A stretch of DNA of 64,000 nucleotides from Montifringilla adamsi. Taxonomy: Eukaryota; Chordata; Aves; Passeriformes; Passeridae. Shown piece after piece: positions 11,001 to 25,500 of this stretch. Below the pieces are notes generated by a model. It was given only the letters and a program-made list of their open reading frames with translations. It had not been told where the DNA came from and did no database searches. The DNA lies in the NCBI GenBank assembly GCA_017590115.1, contig JAGGNK010013003.1, positions 3,220,431 to 3,284,430 of the forward strand, given 5' to 3'. Numbering within the stretch: the first letter of the stretch is position 1; each line of letters starts with the position of its first letter. The position numbers and the translations under genes are program-made.

Positions 11001-14000
11001 AGCTCAAAAGTGATACTAAATACAAAGGTAAGAGAGAGACACTTTTGTCTTTCCTCTAAAAACACAGCCCTCTCTTCCTGAAAAAGCTCCAAGCTGAGAA
11101 GAAAATTAACTCATTCTTACAAGGACGATGGTGAGCAAAGTAACAGCTGCCAGAAGACAGCATCTTCTTGAAGCAAAACTCTTGAATTTTACAATATTGC
11201 AAGGTTCCAAAGAAAAAGCTTTTCTAAAAAAAAAAAAAAAAAATCATTATGTCACCTTTTACTCCCATATATGTGGAAAAAAAATCTGATTTCTGTTATA
11301 AAGGAGACACAATGGGCAGTAAATTCAGTGTGCCAGGGGCAGATGTCAGCTGGAAGTGTGAACACCAGTTCTTGAACTTGCCAGCATGAACATTCCCCTT
11401 TTAATTTCCCATGCTCAGCCATGTGATGAGCTCAGCTCAAGCTCTGAGTCCTGTAGGGGTGGGAAATGCTGTATCTCAGCAGAGCAGCTCCCTCCCTACC
11501 TGCTGCTGGTTGAGCAAATGAAAAAGGGAAAACTTGTGACTTCTTCTTCCCCTCCCTCTCTTTGTGTTTGGTCTCTGGAAACTGAGTCTGCTGTGCAAGG
11601 ACAATTACCTGCTGTAATTTCAGTAAAACTACCAAGGATGCTTCCCAAAAACCTGGGCAATTCAGCTGCCCATCACATCCTTGCTTCTCCTCAAAAACAT
11701 CTTCAAAAATGTTAGTGACAGGCTCACTGTCACAGCTTTTGTGCAGAGGTAGGCAACTTGCATACACATAAAAACAATGAAAGAAGGTAATCATGCTTTT
11801 CCTATGTAAATTTTAAAATGGAAGTGGAAACAAAGAAAGAACTGTAATTAAATATCCCCAGGCAACCCCCTTTGTCATTCCAAAAAACTTATGCCAATTA
11901 ATGCTAAATATAATATTCCAAAGAAATTCTAATGACATTAACACAGTTTTATCACCCTTCAAAGAAGAATTTTGTTGGATGTGGGTCAGTACTGAAGGCA
12001 TTTGAGCACGAGTTTTCAAGAACAATATATATATTGTATCATAAATTCTATATACTAAATCTGCTTTTCTGGAGGGTGGCATTTGAAGACAAAGAGCCAT
12101 TGAATCTTTTCCTTTAGGCTGACCTTGTTTTGGTTATAGAATTGACAATAAGCTGCAAATCTTTATTATGATAATTTCTGCTGTTTGCATTGTAGCTGCT
12201 ATCAAGTGCTAAGATAGCAGGGTAGACACTTTGCTATAAATACAAATCAAATTCCAAAACTAATAAACAAAGTCAGTGGGATATTGTCTAGAAAATGTAA
12301 TCAAATAATACTCATTATCATCTCCCAAATTTTCTAAGAGGCTGAACAAATCATGTTAGGAAGGTGCAGTTCTCATTGACATTCCCTGCCCACACCTGGG
12401 TTTTCCCATGTGAACTCCTCTCCCCAGTTCCCAGAGTGAGTCCCAGCTCCTTCTGGGGACCAAAGGTAGTCTCCAAAAAGCAAGACCCTGTCACCATTTC
12501 CCAGTTTTTTCCCTTCTTTAAGCTAGGAGCTGTACTGGGAGCACAGGTTGATGTGTGTGCTCTCAGCATCACCTTGTCACATGTGCTGGGGCTCGTGTGA
12601 CAGCATCTCAGGGACTTTCTAGAGCATTCAGCGTGAGGCACGCACATCACTTGGAAGTGGACACTGGACACATATCAAAAATACCTCCTTTAAACCTGAA
12701 ATAAACACCACAATCAGCAAAATGCATTCAAATACCTTTTTTTTTTTTTTTTTTTCTGCAAAGGTAACTGTTTCTGCCCCTCCCTGGGTTCTGGGTAATT
12801 CCTGTTGATTATTTGATGCTCTGTTGCTATTGGGTAGGAGCACAAAGAGCTGTTTCCCACTTAGGTTCTGGAAATTGGGGCATGCAGAGGGGGTTTTGCC
12901 AACTGTACCACTCACCAAAGGGACTGCTGGCAGCTCAGGCAGCATCCTCTGCAGAGCCTGAAAGGTTTTACTCCATGGCTGGAGGGAGTCCCTCCCAGCT
13001 CATTACCGCCAGAATGAAATTAAGGGCATCCTTATCCACAGGGTAAATCCCACATAGCCGAACACTGCTCTGAAATTTTGACACAAAATTTTGCACACAA
13101 TAGCACTAAAATAATAAAGGAAACAATGCACAGACAGCTGTGCTATTTTTTAACAAATCCTTACCCGACTTATATCCTGAGGACAGTAAAACATCAAAAG
13201 CAATTCTAAAGTCAATTTGACAGTATCACCCTTGCTAATGCAATCAGATATCCCTCTGTTTCTTTTTGAAAGGAAGTTAGGCTGGAAGAAAGTGTACCTG
13301 CTTTCCAAGGGGAATGCCTCAGCCTCAGGCAGCACCTTCCTCTGCAGAATTTTGCTATCCCACTACTAATTCCAAACTCTCCTGCTACCAGGGAGGCACT
13401 TTTGGAGAAGAGAGGGGAAAAAAAAAAAAAACACTCAGATGAAGCATATTTAGCTTTTGGGGTTTTTTTGGTGTTTTTTGGTTTTTTTTAAAGACAGAAT
13501 TAACAAGCATTTCAAAGTCTCCTTCCACCAGAGATTGCATTTGTGCATATTCAGGAATTGGTCTAACTTACATTTCAGATCTTTAGAGTGCGTGAAGAAC
13601 TTTTAATGATGGCTTGATTGGGTAAGTGGGGAACACTGTGGGGATGCACAACTGTTACAGTGTTATGTAGGATAAAAAGCAATGTCATTCCTGCCTAGAT
13701 CTACAAACATTCCTGAATTTCCTCCTGAATGGGAAATGAAATGAAGTGGTGAAAAAAAAAAAAAAAAACACATTTACTAATTTGCTATTTTCCAAGAGAT
13801 TTGTGTCAGAGATTCTCTTGTACACACTCTAATGTAGTGTTTTTATTTGGTTTCCTCTTTCCACATTATGGGGCTTCACGTTTGACTTCAACCAGAAGAA
13901 AATAGTTTTTTAAGCGATGACCAAAAAATATACAGGAGAGAGACCACAAAGCCCAGCTCTCTTTAAGAAAATGGTGATTTTGCTTTGTCACTGGCAAGGG

Positions 14001-17000
14001 GTAAACTGCAAAGAACTCAACATCAAACTCTCGTTAATACTTTTAAAAGTTACACTCAGCTAAAAAATTTTTACTAAAGTACATTTGGTATCTCAATGGT
14101 ATCTGAAATCAATATTTAAAACCAAATAAATCTTAAAATCATGCACTTTTCATGGAACTGAGTAATAATTTTAATGACATTATAAAGCTTAAATTATTTT
14201 GGTAAAAGCTTATAAATGTGGAAGTCTAAGCATCTTTTAATGGATAATAAAAACCAGAAGAAAATACAAATAAGACATAATTTTAAATACAAGCTTAATT
14301 CTATAGGGCCTAGTTAGGAGCTACACATTACCACACAATTTCTTCTATGGGATAAAATACCAAAATCAGACTGGTATTTTTGCCATGTTGTTTTGCCTCA
14401 CACAATCTCTACCTGAACCCATTTCCTTCTCTCCTGACCTTTACTTTTATCTCCTGTATCTTCAGGCCTCTTTCTGTGCATTTGAAGTTATTCTTGTTGC
14501 TCAGCCAAATCTGGGGTCTCATACAAGATGTTTGATATAGGAATAGAGAAAAGATGCCTTTCTCCAGGGTGGTAATGAGTAATTTTTCTATATGGCTTTC
14601 TTCCTACAGAGAGGGAAGCAACTGAATTTTTTGAAATTGAATTTTTCTGAATTTAGCCTTCACACACTCACTTCTTTATTTCAGATTTTCTGTAACCCTC
14701 ACTAAACCTGATCGCAGTAATTAATTACCACGTACCATCCTTGGAAAGCACACGTTGGACTAGACAAGCAAGAAGTTTGGAGATTAGCAGCCCTTATTTA
14801 AATAAGCAACACAGCATTATCTGCTTACCAGGTGCCCTGCACAGTAAATTCACTGAATTAAAGCCACCTGAGAGAAGACAAGCAGCTGATCCTCGTGCTG
14901 CTCATGGGCTTCAACTGCATTACTTAAGAATCATCCAAATAAACTTCTGGAGTTACAAGGAGTATCCTAAATTACTCCAGAGGAGGGGGGTTGCATGTTT
15001 CAGGAGCATCTTCATTAAGCCTAGGGACAGACAACACCGTGCCCACCTGCTTAGATTTCACCTTCAAGCTGTGCCACATGAAATAAAGCCCTGCATCTCA
15101 ACTACAGGGACTGTCCTAATGCTGGGAACAGGTTTAGGATTTACACCCAGCTGAGCAGCTTTGGCTTCGTGCACAGCATGGCACGCAGAGAGAGTCAGTC
15201 AGGATTTTCCACTAACTCATCCTTCCTGAATAGAATCTAACTAATTAAGAGTCAATTTGATTCAATTACAGCGGCAAGCCAAGTTCCCAGAAGACAGAGA
15301 TGAGGCTGATAAGGCCTTTTGAAAGCACAAAATCTAGACTGCAATTATGTTTTACAAGGCTCCCCTTCACAGAGCTGAGCTTCCCAGGGGAGGTCTCAGC
15401 AAGAGGGCTTGGCTCTTGCAGGTGGCCCCAGCCCCACACAACATCCAGGTATTAAAGGTGTAGCTCTGTCCCCAGTATTAGCAACTCCAGATGACTTCAA
15501 ATATCTGGAGCCACTAATTATCTGGGAGACATTATGGAACAACTACATTTTAATTTTATTTTTTTTCTCATGAGTGAGATTGCTTTGAAGAAGAGCATTT
15601 CTTATTCAGTAATATTCTCCTAACAACGTGCGCTTCAGCACTGATTTACATCTGTGACTGGCTGTGTAAATTACACTGCACACAGAGGCTCAGGTGCCTC
15701 TAACACCCTATTTTCCATTATTCTGAGTAGCCAAGCAATAAATGTGTTTTAACTGGAACCAGAAACACATACATGATATGACCAGCAGTCCCTTCTGCAG
15801 TGGTACTGGGTGCCCGTGGCATGCATTTAGATCCAGGCTTCCCTGGAGTTTAGAGGTGAGCATGTTAGCTGCAGCTAAAATTAATATTTCCTCCTTCTGA
15901 ACACTGAGATATTGAAGCAGAAAAACAATCTTATTCCATGGCTCACCCCTCTGACCTGCATCCTCCCCAGCTAACGAGGGCTGGGGGAGAGACACTCTGC
16001 TACTCATTTATTGATGCTGCTCAGAGATTGCAAACTTCATGTTGTTGCAAAAGTTGCAGAGGCTGTTTTTGATTTAAAGAAATCACAAACATTTCTGGCA
16101 CTGACAACTTTGCCAGCCCATCTTTCATTCCTGAAGGGTTTAAGAAAACCCTCATCAGCCTGGTGAGAGCCCTCAGTCTGACACACAGCTCGATGACAGC
16201 TCAGCCAAAGGTCCCCTTTTTTCTAAGGGTTAAGATCAAGCATCTCCTCATTATTTTGCACTTTTACACATTTTTCATCTGTATTAAATATGTTTCCTCT
16301 TAAATGCTGCCAGTCAGGTGCAAGTCATGGGATTCCAGGGTGAGCTCTGCAGTAACATCCCAACCAACCTTCCTGAAATCTACACCTGTGACAGGTGGCA
16401 GCCCTTTTCTGTGCAGTGAAGAATTACCCTATCTTCAAGGAAAAGCACTTTCAATATTTGGGGCTGCACAGTTCTCCAGACCAGCACAATGTCCTCACCC
16501 TGTTATGAAGTTAATAATAAAGTATTAAAAATGTAATCCTTTGGTATTAATTATTTCTGCTGCGCTATTAAAACTGCACTAAAGCAACAAAATAAAGAGG
16601 AGAATCACCTCCTCCATGTAGAGGACTCAGTGGTTTAATTCACATGCCAATAATCTTCCTCAGCTGACAGACTGTTGGGTTCATATAGACACATATTATT
16701 AGTGGCATATTGCCTGCTAATAATAAAAAAAAATGTGTGAGAAGTGAAGCTATAAATCATATTCATGGCTCATTACCATCTACAGTCCTACTTAAGGGCT
16801 ACATGTGGTTTTCCACTCCTACTCCAAAAGGTTTTACACACCTGCTTGCAACTAAAATCAGATTGACAACTCTGAAATTTGACACTGCAATGTCCAAAAG
16901 TACAACTAAACCTGTAAAACTGTATCTGATGATAAATCAGTGAAAGTCTAAAATCCCACACTACAGCAGTGATGACCATTACCAAGGGGTAGAAACTTTC

Positions 17001-18734
17001 TTAAGTTCTCCAGCTTTGCACACTGAGCAGACAAATGTGTAATTCAAAATTATCCCCACATTGCTGAGCTGCTCCTTTATCCTGGATTGTTTTTATTTTA
17101 TTTCAGGGACTTGTGTATCCCTAAAATAAGTTGGTTTCTTTCCCTTAAAAAATGCTGGAGAGCTGACGTAGCCCGTTTTTTCCCCCACACATTACAAACA
17201 GAAATCAGAAAAAATGTAGTATATTCAGTACTGTAAATATAACCTGAAATATTGGTGGTGAAACAAATTAGACAAATTTAATTTCATGTTTCACATTTGC
17301 TCATTTAGCCAATAAACAGAAATAGAACTCAAATTAGCTTATTAGAACCACTAAGCCAATACATTTCTGTTCTGGAAATAGGTCATATGTCTCACTTACG
17401 AAGAGTTATTAAATAGAAACCTTTCTCAAAAAAATCTCTTAACATATTCCCTTCCCAAACATAACAAATTAACTCATAAATAGACACAATATTCATAATA
17501 CCTAAAGAATTATTGCTGTTGTAGTCCCAATCCATTCTTTTAGGGCATTCCACCTCCATTAGCATTCAGACAGCCTTACAGCTGGCAGGATAGGGCAGGG
17601 AAAAAATCACCTAAAAGTGGAAAAACTATACAAAATGTCATTCAGAATGTGAAATTACGTGAAAATGGGGTGGGAGACTCCAAGGTTACCTGAAACAAAG
17701 CTTGGGGCATGGAATTTCATCCAACATCCATACTGGAACAGGCCAAAATGCCTATGTGCCTTGCCTGTGTGCCCATTTTCAGCACCTTGAAGGCCAACAT
17801 GAGAAAAGAAGTCATTCTCATAAAGAAAATATAATTAAAGGATTCGTTGCACAACTCAATTATTTTTTTTCACTTTTTTTTTGCTGCAATAATGATAATT
17901 CTTTTGCTTCTTTCCCCCGCCCCAAGGCAAAATGAATTTGTCCTAAAGGATCACACAGTGCTGGTTTCCAACTCTGTGGTCTGGTCTAAAAATCAGACAC
18001 ACACCCCCTCCCTGCATGAAACTTCTGCTGGGTTTCATGTCAAACAAATTCTTTGCAACATTGCTTAGGGACAGGACAAAATATTTCAGAGATGAAAATA
18101 AAGGTGTAGCCAGTGATTAGACAAAAGACAAGCACATCCCACTCCCTTCAGGAGGCACAGCAGTGGAAATCACAGCTAAACTAATCAGTACCCGATTTCT
18201 TACCCCCAGAATTAAAGCACTTTATTTTAAATACACTCACTACACCCACTCACACTGAAATGTGGAAGTTCCTGCAAATAAGAAGAGGCAATTACTTGTG
18301 CAAAGCAGTCAGGATTCATGTTAAATTTACCATCTGATGATGTTTAAAGAGCACTTAGAACATCATTCTCTCTGTGTGTTCATGAGAAAATGCTGGTTTT
18401 CTTATTAATTAGAATTTCATCAGATGGGTATAAATGGTAATTTGAAGCTGTAGGAACTTTTTAGGCCTAGGCATGGGATGTCTGAGTCTGTGGGGAATAA
18501 CAATTTAGGTCACACAGATCTTGCCTGTAAAACTCCAGGTTAACAAGGGGTTTTAGTTCTGATTTACACCATAGGTGGTGAGCACAGAATCATAGAAAAG
18601 ATTCCTTATTTACCTTCACCTTAAAGAGGATGTGTAAAACATTCTTGCTGACACAAATCAAGATATAAATCAATATATAAAAAATGCCTGCAAATTGTCA
18701 GGTCCCCAAAAAGCAGTCACTGAAAAGAAGGAGA
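8019..18734. other. Long gene-free interval
   Basis: I see no recognisable exon, RNA gene or complete mobile element. Simple features are A or T homopolymers (11226-11243, 12738-12757, 13420-13432, 13751-13768) and AT-rich stretches around 14.0-14.3 and 17.2-17.5 kb. The longest open frame (9378-9872, plus) has no recognisable similarity. Confidence 0.5.
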
Positions 18735-18736
18735 AA

Positions 18737-19180
18737 CCCTTAGAATCACAGAATCATTAAGGTTGGAGAAAATCTCCAAGATGACCAAGCCCAACCTTTG
18801 ACCAAACACCGCCCTGCCAATTAAACCGCAGCACTGAATGTCACATCCAGTGATCCATTTAACACTTCCAGGAATGGTGACTCCACCACCGCCCTGGGCA
18901 GCCCATTCCAATGCTTGACAATCCTTTCCATGAGGAAACATTCCCTGATGTTTAACCTGAACCTCCCCTGGTGTATCTTGAGGCTGTGTCCTCTTGTCCT
19001 GGTTGTTTGGAAGAAGTCAGCCCACACCTGGCAACACGCTCCTTCCAGGGATTTGAGCTTCCTTTTGTCCAGGCTGAACAACCCCAGCTCCCTCAGCCTC
19101 TCCTCATAGGATTTACTCTCTAGATCCTTCACCAGCTTTGTTGTCCTTCTCTGGATATGCTCCAGTGCCTCAAAATCCTG
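18737..19180 (-). mobile_element. CR1 LINE 3' end (5'-truncated)
   Basis: The minus strand encodes the typical C-terminal part of CR1 ORF2, including RELGLFSLDKRKL and FLMERIVKHWNGLPRAVVES (frame 18821-19132), followed by a 3' end with the ATTCTGTGATTCT terminal repeat (about 18737-18752). CR1 elements are usually 5'-truncated and end in this short repeat without poly(A). The copy is degenerate. Confidence 0.93.
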
Positions 19181-20591
19181 TTAAAATAGTAGAAATCTAG
19201 CTACAGTTTTGGTTTGGTGGGCTGCATTTCTGGAGTTTATATAAGCACGTCTGGGAAAAAAAATCAAATAAACAAACAAAAAAACCCCCAGCCTACTCCT
19301 AGAGGTGTTTATATTAAAAAAAAGTAAAATTCAAAGTACTGGCAGCCACAGCAAGAAGCAAGGAATTCGCCAGAAATAGTCTGTGAGGGAAGTTAAGAAC
19401 CATCTGCTTGGAAGAAGTCTTGTAACTGCAAGGAGTCTCTAAGGTACCAAAGAAGGCTTAGGTTTCACTGCAAGATCAATGAAGAATTAAAAGAAAATAC
19501 AAGTGTATGCAGAACTGTCCAAAAATCACCTGAAGTGAAGTACTCCTGATGCAGCATTTCTCCTCCTTCAGTTTTGCTTCCAGGAGCATCTCCTGTGACA
19601 GCTGGAGCTGCTGCAGGTGTTCTGGCATCACAGGCTCTTGTCAAACACTTCTGAATTCAAGGACCAAATAAAAGGGGGGGGTGGGGAATTAAAATAATAA
19701 GAAACATTTTCCCCGGTGGTTTGTCCAAACATGTGCCTTGTATAACAAAAGGAGCATTATCAGCTGAGTATAGTTGACAGACTCCCCCCTTCCCACATCC
19801 ATTTAAGCTCTCTTGGACCTACTAGGAGAGATTAAAAAGGCAAAATCTTGCAGCTGAGGCAAGGGATCATTCTCATCTGATAAGACTTCGAGGCACTGCA
19901 GGCTTTCCCAGAGAGACCAGTAAAGAGTTATCACATGGCAACATCATGAAATGAGATGCTGCAAACTTCAATGTGCCCTGCAGCCCTCAAGGAGACAAAT
20001 TTGGGGTGAAGGAAGAAGTAAAACTGATCCTACAGGCTCTCTCTCTTCACTCATTGTGAAGCTTGTACAGCAACACCTAAAGGGCCTAAGTATATTCCAG
20101 ATATTCCACTTTGTTACTGAAAAGGCTGTTCAAGATTTCTGTAAACAGGGTTTTTATGGGTGAGAGCACGAGTCTAGACAAAAATCTTATGAACTATTAT
20201 TACACTGTGTTTTATTATACAGTAAATATTTTTGTTCTTTCTGAGAATTGGATGAGGTGAACTGAAGCCAGTTGTTCCAAGAAATGAGCAGTACCACTTC
20301 AGGAAAATACCCATGCTAATCAACACATCACAGGAGACTCCAGCAAGGGCAGAAGTAAATTGTCTCTGAGTGAGGATTTTGACAATCAAATCAGTGTGGA
20401 AAAACAGAAGCACACAAAATTTAGCACACCCTGTGAAGCAAAATCCTGCTGGGCCTGCTCATGTCTAAAGTTTAAGGTAACTTCAAGGTTGATCTTAATA
20501 AGAAAATATTAAATATCCCTGATTGGATGTGACAGATTTTTGAGGATAACCCAAAATGTTACTGTATTCCAAATTGTTCCAATATTGTATT

Positions 20592-20619
20592 CCAATAACA
20601 ATTCCAAAATTGTTATTGG
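20592..20619. repeat. Perfect 12-bp inverted repeat with 4-nt loop
   Basis: Left arm CCAATAACAATT (20592-20603) and right arm AATTGTTATTGG (20608-20619) are exact complements around the loop ccaa. Confidence 0.88.
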
Positions 20620-20639
20620 CTCTTTAAGACCCTACAAAA

Positions 20640-20800
20640 CACAGATGCATATGTATATTCATATATATGTTATATATTATATATATTTATATAGATGACA
20701 TGCATATATATAAATTTTAAAGTGGCGCTTTTATAGTGCCACTTCATAAATTTTATTTAGTTTATATACATACATACATACATGTATGTATATGCATTTT
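20640..20800. repeat. AT-rich low-complexity tract with TA and TACA repeats
   Basis: Alternating TA-rich sequence (20650-20715) is followed by TACA/TGTA repeats (20765-20795). Between them lies a short inverted repeat (AAGTGGC ... GCCACTT, about 20720-20746). Confidence 0.8.
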
Positions 20801-21854
20801 CCAGCAAGATCTGTCTTGAAGGAGAAAAGCTGGCAAATCTCCAACCAATCAGAAGGACAAATGCTGTATGAAACCCTGTTGCTTTGAGGACACAAAATAA
20901 AAATATCTACATTCAGGAATCCAAGCTGGTTTGACAAATTTCCTGAATAAAAAGAGCTGCTGCAGTTTCTCCAGCATTTCTGGATTTCCCCATCAGAAAC
21001 ATAATTTTCAGCTTATTTAAATAAATCCTCTGTCCAGCCACACTCATGAACTAAACCTCACTTCAGCCAGATGCTGTTGATGTAAGAAAAGTGAATGAAG
21101 TGAATCTGATGACCACACTGGCTAGCTGGTGGTGAAAACCATCATCATACAAATAATGCCATGGCCCAAAAAGGTCTTTCTCAGCATCTTCTGCACATTC
21201 TGACTGGGGGACCAGTAGCAGAACCTGTCAGGGACTGTGTTGCACAAAGGTCAGGGTGTGTGTGTTCCTCCTCATTGCTCCTGTTTCCAGGAGTCACCAG
21301 CCCCCCGATTTTTGGCCTCAGTAGGAAGCATCCTGTAGCAGGTCCAAAGTAAAGCTGTGGTTTGGTGTAAAACAGACCCAACAGGAGCAGCAGAGAGGGG
21401 AGAGTGGATGGACCTCAGAGCTCACACATCACCCTTCAGAGATGTACAGCTCCTGGAGATGGCTGTGAAATATTGTCTTACACCAATGCAGCAGGCCAGA
21501 AAGATGCAAACAAGTGATGGCCCAAGTTCCTGCCTCATGTACATTTAAAGATAAACAGATGATCAGCCTATAGGCTCCACTTCAGAGCTCCTCAGATTCC
21601 AGGTCAATGTATTTTATATTTTATTTACAACAGCATGGCAATACCATTCTGGTGCATTTAATTAATCTCCTGTGGCATCTGCACTTGGTAATGCTGGGCA
21701 TGCTGCCATCAGTGTAGAAACATCCAGTTCACACCTAAAGCATCTTTTACTCCACTTGGTTTGCTCCAAGGAAAAAACCTCACAGATTCCACTCCAGCTT
21801 CCAGCTGTTCCCCTTCTCCCCATTTCCCCACTGGGATCTCAAAGGGATTTATGC

Positions 21855-21891
21855 CTGAGAAGGAAAAAAACAGGTCTTTTTTCCTTCTCAG
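21855..21891. repeat. Perfect 15-bp inverted repeat with 7-nt loop
   Basis: Left arm CTGAGAAGGAAAAAA (21855-21869) pairs exactly with right arm TTTTTTCCTTCTCAG (21877-21891), separated by seven bases. Confidence 0.88.
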
Positions 21892-22484
21892 CATCCTTTA
21901 TTTTATTTTTACATCCTTCTAAACATTTCCAAAACCAAAACAAAGCCCACTTTGCAAGCTGGTCTGGAAATTGTGCCTATGCAGGAGCCCCAGGGGGATG
22001 GGTCCATTTTTCAACGTGGGGTCACAATGGACAGAGGAGCAGGAGCTGATCAGCTTGATGATGGGGAAAGAAGGGATGCTGGAAGGCAAGATAAAATGTG
22101 CTCAAAAGCAGTGCATCTGGCACCTTCCTTAGGAGGCAGAAACAGGAATTAAATGTATTCTGTGTTTATCTTTACAAACACGTGTATTTCAGGTAGGAAA
22201 TAACTGGGGGAAAAAATGGTGACTGGCCTGGCATTGATATGCAAAAATCTTTCTGCCTTGTCTGGTGCAGATTGGAGGATCACCAACACCAGCACCCACA
22301 TCAGGAGCAGCACAGCTTTTCCCAGGCTGAGATCCTACTCACCCTGAGAGATTCCTGGAGCTGGCACAGGTGAAAAACAAGTGAAAACATCAACACATCA
22401 GAGTTCCAACACCAAAGCAAACAACAGCAAACAAGATTTGATGTTAGGGATTGTAGCCAAAACTTCTGGGCTAATTTGAAATCC

Positions 22485-22526
22485 TTTTTCCTAAAACATG
22501 TTGAATTTTTCCTAAAACACGTTGAA
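22485..22526. repeat. 21-bp tandem duplication
   Basis: Two adjacent 21-bp copies (22485-22505 and 22506-22526) share the core TTCCTAAAACA and differ at one base (T versus C), so the duplication is recent. Confidence 0.9.
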
Positions 22527-25500
22527 TACAAATGAAACAGTTTCAGTTTCAATGTCGGCACTTTTATCCTTTCAAGAATGCACTATGCTGCTCTTCAAGA
22601 TGGTTTTCTTCTCAGCATGTGGCTGCATATGACTCCATGGACTTCTCAACAATACCTCCTGTTAGAAAATTACATTAGTCTGAATCTAAATACTCTGATC
22701 AATTTTCTTGATGGATTTTAATCCATAATACATTATATTTCACTGTAATTATTTGCAGGAACATTCTGGCTAGCTCAGTATATTTTCACCACTGGAGCAT
22801 AATGGAAAAAATACAATTTGTCCTATCATCAGAAATATTTCTAATCAGTTTTATAGAAGAACAACATGGATTTCCCCAAAACACAGGTGGAGAAATGGAA
22901 ATTTATTCATAAAATATTTTGTTAGATGTGTTAAAAATATGTGGATGTTAAACTATTTGGAATAAAAGAGTTGCTCACCTCCCTCTTCTCCCCTGAAACA
23001 CAGAGGCAGTTTTGCAGCAAGCACACAACAACTTCATGGTTGCAGTAAATACTTCAACTTATGAAGCCCATTGGCTATATTCCAATAAATTTCCTAAAAC
23101 TTAAAGGTATCATTGTTACTCCTTTTAATCCATAAGAAACATCTGCATTGCTCCACACTCCCTCCCATTTCATCAAGTGCTCACTATGTATTAGCACGTC
23201 ATAAACCATCCTAGCAGGTTCAGGGGGATTTGTTCAGATTTCTTTTCTAAGGATATTTATCAACCTCTTGGAAATTTTCCATGCTGGCCAGGAGTTCCTC
23301 GGCTGGGCACCACAATCGTGTTGCCCACACTGTTCCTCTTCCTAAAGCACACCAGGGAACGCTGCCTGGCTGATTGCTGTTTGTGCCTGCTTCAGGCACA
23401 GCAAACCTCAGCACTGTGAGGCCATGACACAATAATCAACTCTCCATAGGGAGAAATATTCCAGCTGGCTGCCCTTCGGAAGCATTCCCCTGAAACTATA
23501 GCTTTTCCAATGTGAATGCATTCTAGGATTGACAACCACTGTGTTTGCTGGTTACATTCTTGTCTTGTGTCCCCCTAACCCCAAACAAACAAAGAAAAGC
23601 AATTAGAGGGAACTTCTTTGGAGCTATCGCGAAGTAGAAATAAAAATCCATAGTAAAACAAACAGTGTGTGGGTTCTGAGGAGTGAAAGCACCTGAAAGA
23701 AACAAAATCATGCCAGAATGAAAGAAATATTCATTTTCTGATTCAAACTGCACCAGCAAAGGCAACCTCCTCCCCTAAAAGAGATCTTGTAGACACAAGT
23801 GTGAGTAGCACCATACCCTAGTTTCATTCAAAAGGCACCCACCTATTTGTCAGTCCTAAGGAGTGATTGTAAGCATTGGACTCCTGTCAGGAAATCCACC
23901 TCCTGGATCCACCTTGACACCCAGAACACACCTATTGGTGCTGCCAAAATTGCAGTCCTGTAGCTTGACAGAAATGCTCTGAGCCAAGGAGCTGAGAGGC
24001 TGAGGCTTCCAAAGGGCAGCCCAGACAATGCTGATGGCAGCACAGGCTGTGTGAGCTGTGGTAACAAAGGGCTGCTGCTTCCCCTCGCAGCTTCTCTGCA
24101 GGGCTGAGGGCTTTGCACAAACGTCACGCAGATCACTGGGTTAATATGCAGAAAAATTTATGTATTGCGCAGTTTCTGAACTGTGTGCAAATACTTAGAC
24201 CAAATGCACTCTGAAGAAACAGCAGTGTCAATTATCACTGGAATGGTAATTTTTCTTTAGGGAAGGAGTCGTTAATGAAAACCACCTTAATCCACTGTAA
24301 TGGTTTTCAGTTTCTTAGGTTCTGCTGACACCAGGTGGCACAAAGGGAAATAGTCTCAAAGCAATAAACATCCCTGGTCCTGCTTCAGCAGCCAGTCACA
24401 CCTCACCATCTCTGAGTCAAGATTTGCCATTTCTATTACTACAAAACCAATACACTCAAAGTTTTTTAAGAGATGCCATGGAAGGCTTTTACAGGTTAAT
24501 AACATCTGCCATATGAACTGTTCACTCCCAAGTGCTCCAACCTTTTGCATACAGTTGTGTTAGTGCAGAAGGATTAGTAAAAAGACATATATATGCTCTA
24601 TACAGCCAGAGGCTTTTCAACCACCCTTACAAAATGATCCCAGTTCTTAACAGGAAAAAAATTTACCATCATACCTCATCTGGCACTGGTCAACCTCACC
24701 CAGATAAGCTAAACACAAGACGAAAAAACACTTTTGCATGAATAGCAAGGTACTGTCTTACACAAAGTGTAAATCTCTTCTCCCTAAGTCACAACTGAGG
24801 CACATTCCCCACACACCTATATTCTGACAATATATTTATGAAATCAGTAATAATTTTTGGGCCTGGAAAAACAAGGAGCAGCCCTAAAATATTGTGGCTA
24901 TTAGCTTAAACTCACAAAGAACAAAAATATTTTCAGACACTGCTGGCTGCAAATACTAAACTGTTTATTAAATCAGAGGAGCTCTCAGAAAGGAGAAAGT
25001 CCAAGATCAGCCACAGCTCAGGTTTCCATGGTTTATTTTCAAAGACCATTGTCAAAAACCCCGCAAGTTTCATCCTGGCTCCTCATCCCTTTGAATGAGC
25101 TGAGCTTTGAGCCATTTGTGCCAGGGTGAACAGGAGGCCAGTTTTCATAGGAAGGACTGGGATTTGGCCTGGCAAACCATGGACTGGGGAGAAGACAGGG
25201 TGCTCTCCCCATGAGGCATTGGGAATAGAATGAGTTACTATAGAATTGAGGTTGGTATGAGAATGTGTACTCCAGAATATGGAAAGGTGACCTGGCTCCA
25301 TTGTATTTCCACAGCATCTGCTCTGATTCCTGCCAGGCCCTGCCATGTCACTTCCACTGCGAATCAAACACATGCAAAGAGTTTAGGAATCTCTTTTTGA
25401 ATTGTCACCAAACCTTTGCTGTCTGCATAATCCACAGTTACATGCAGTTGAGCTGACAGAGAACCACTTCTAAACACTTACATGAAAAATTGACTAAAAT

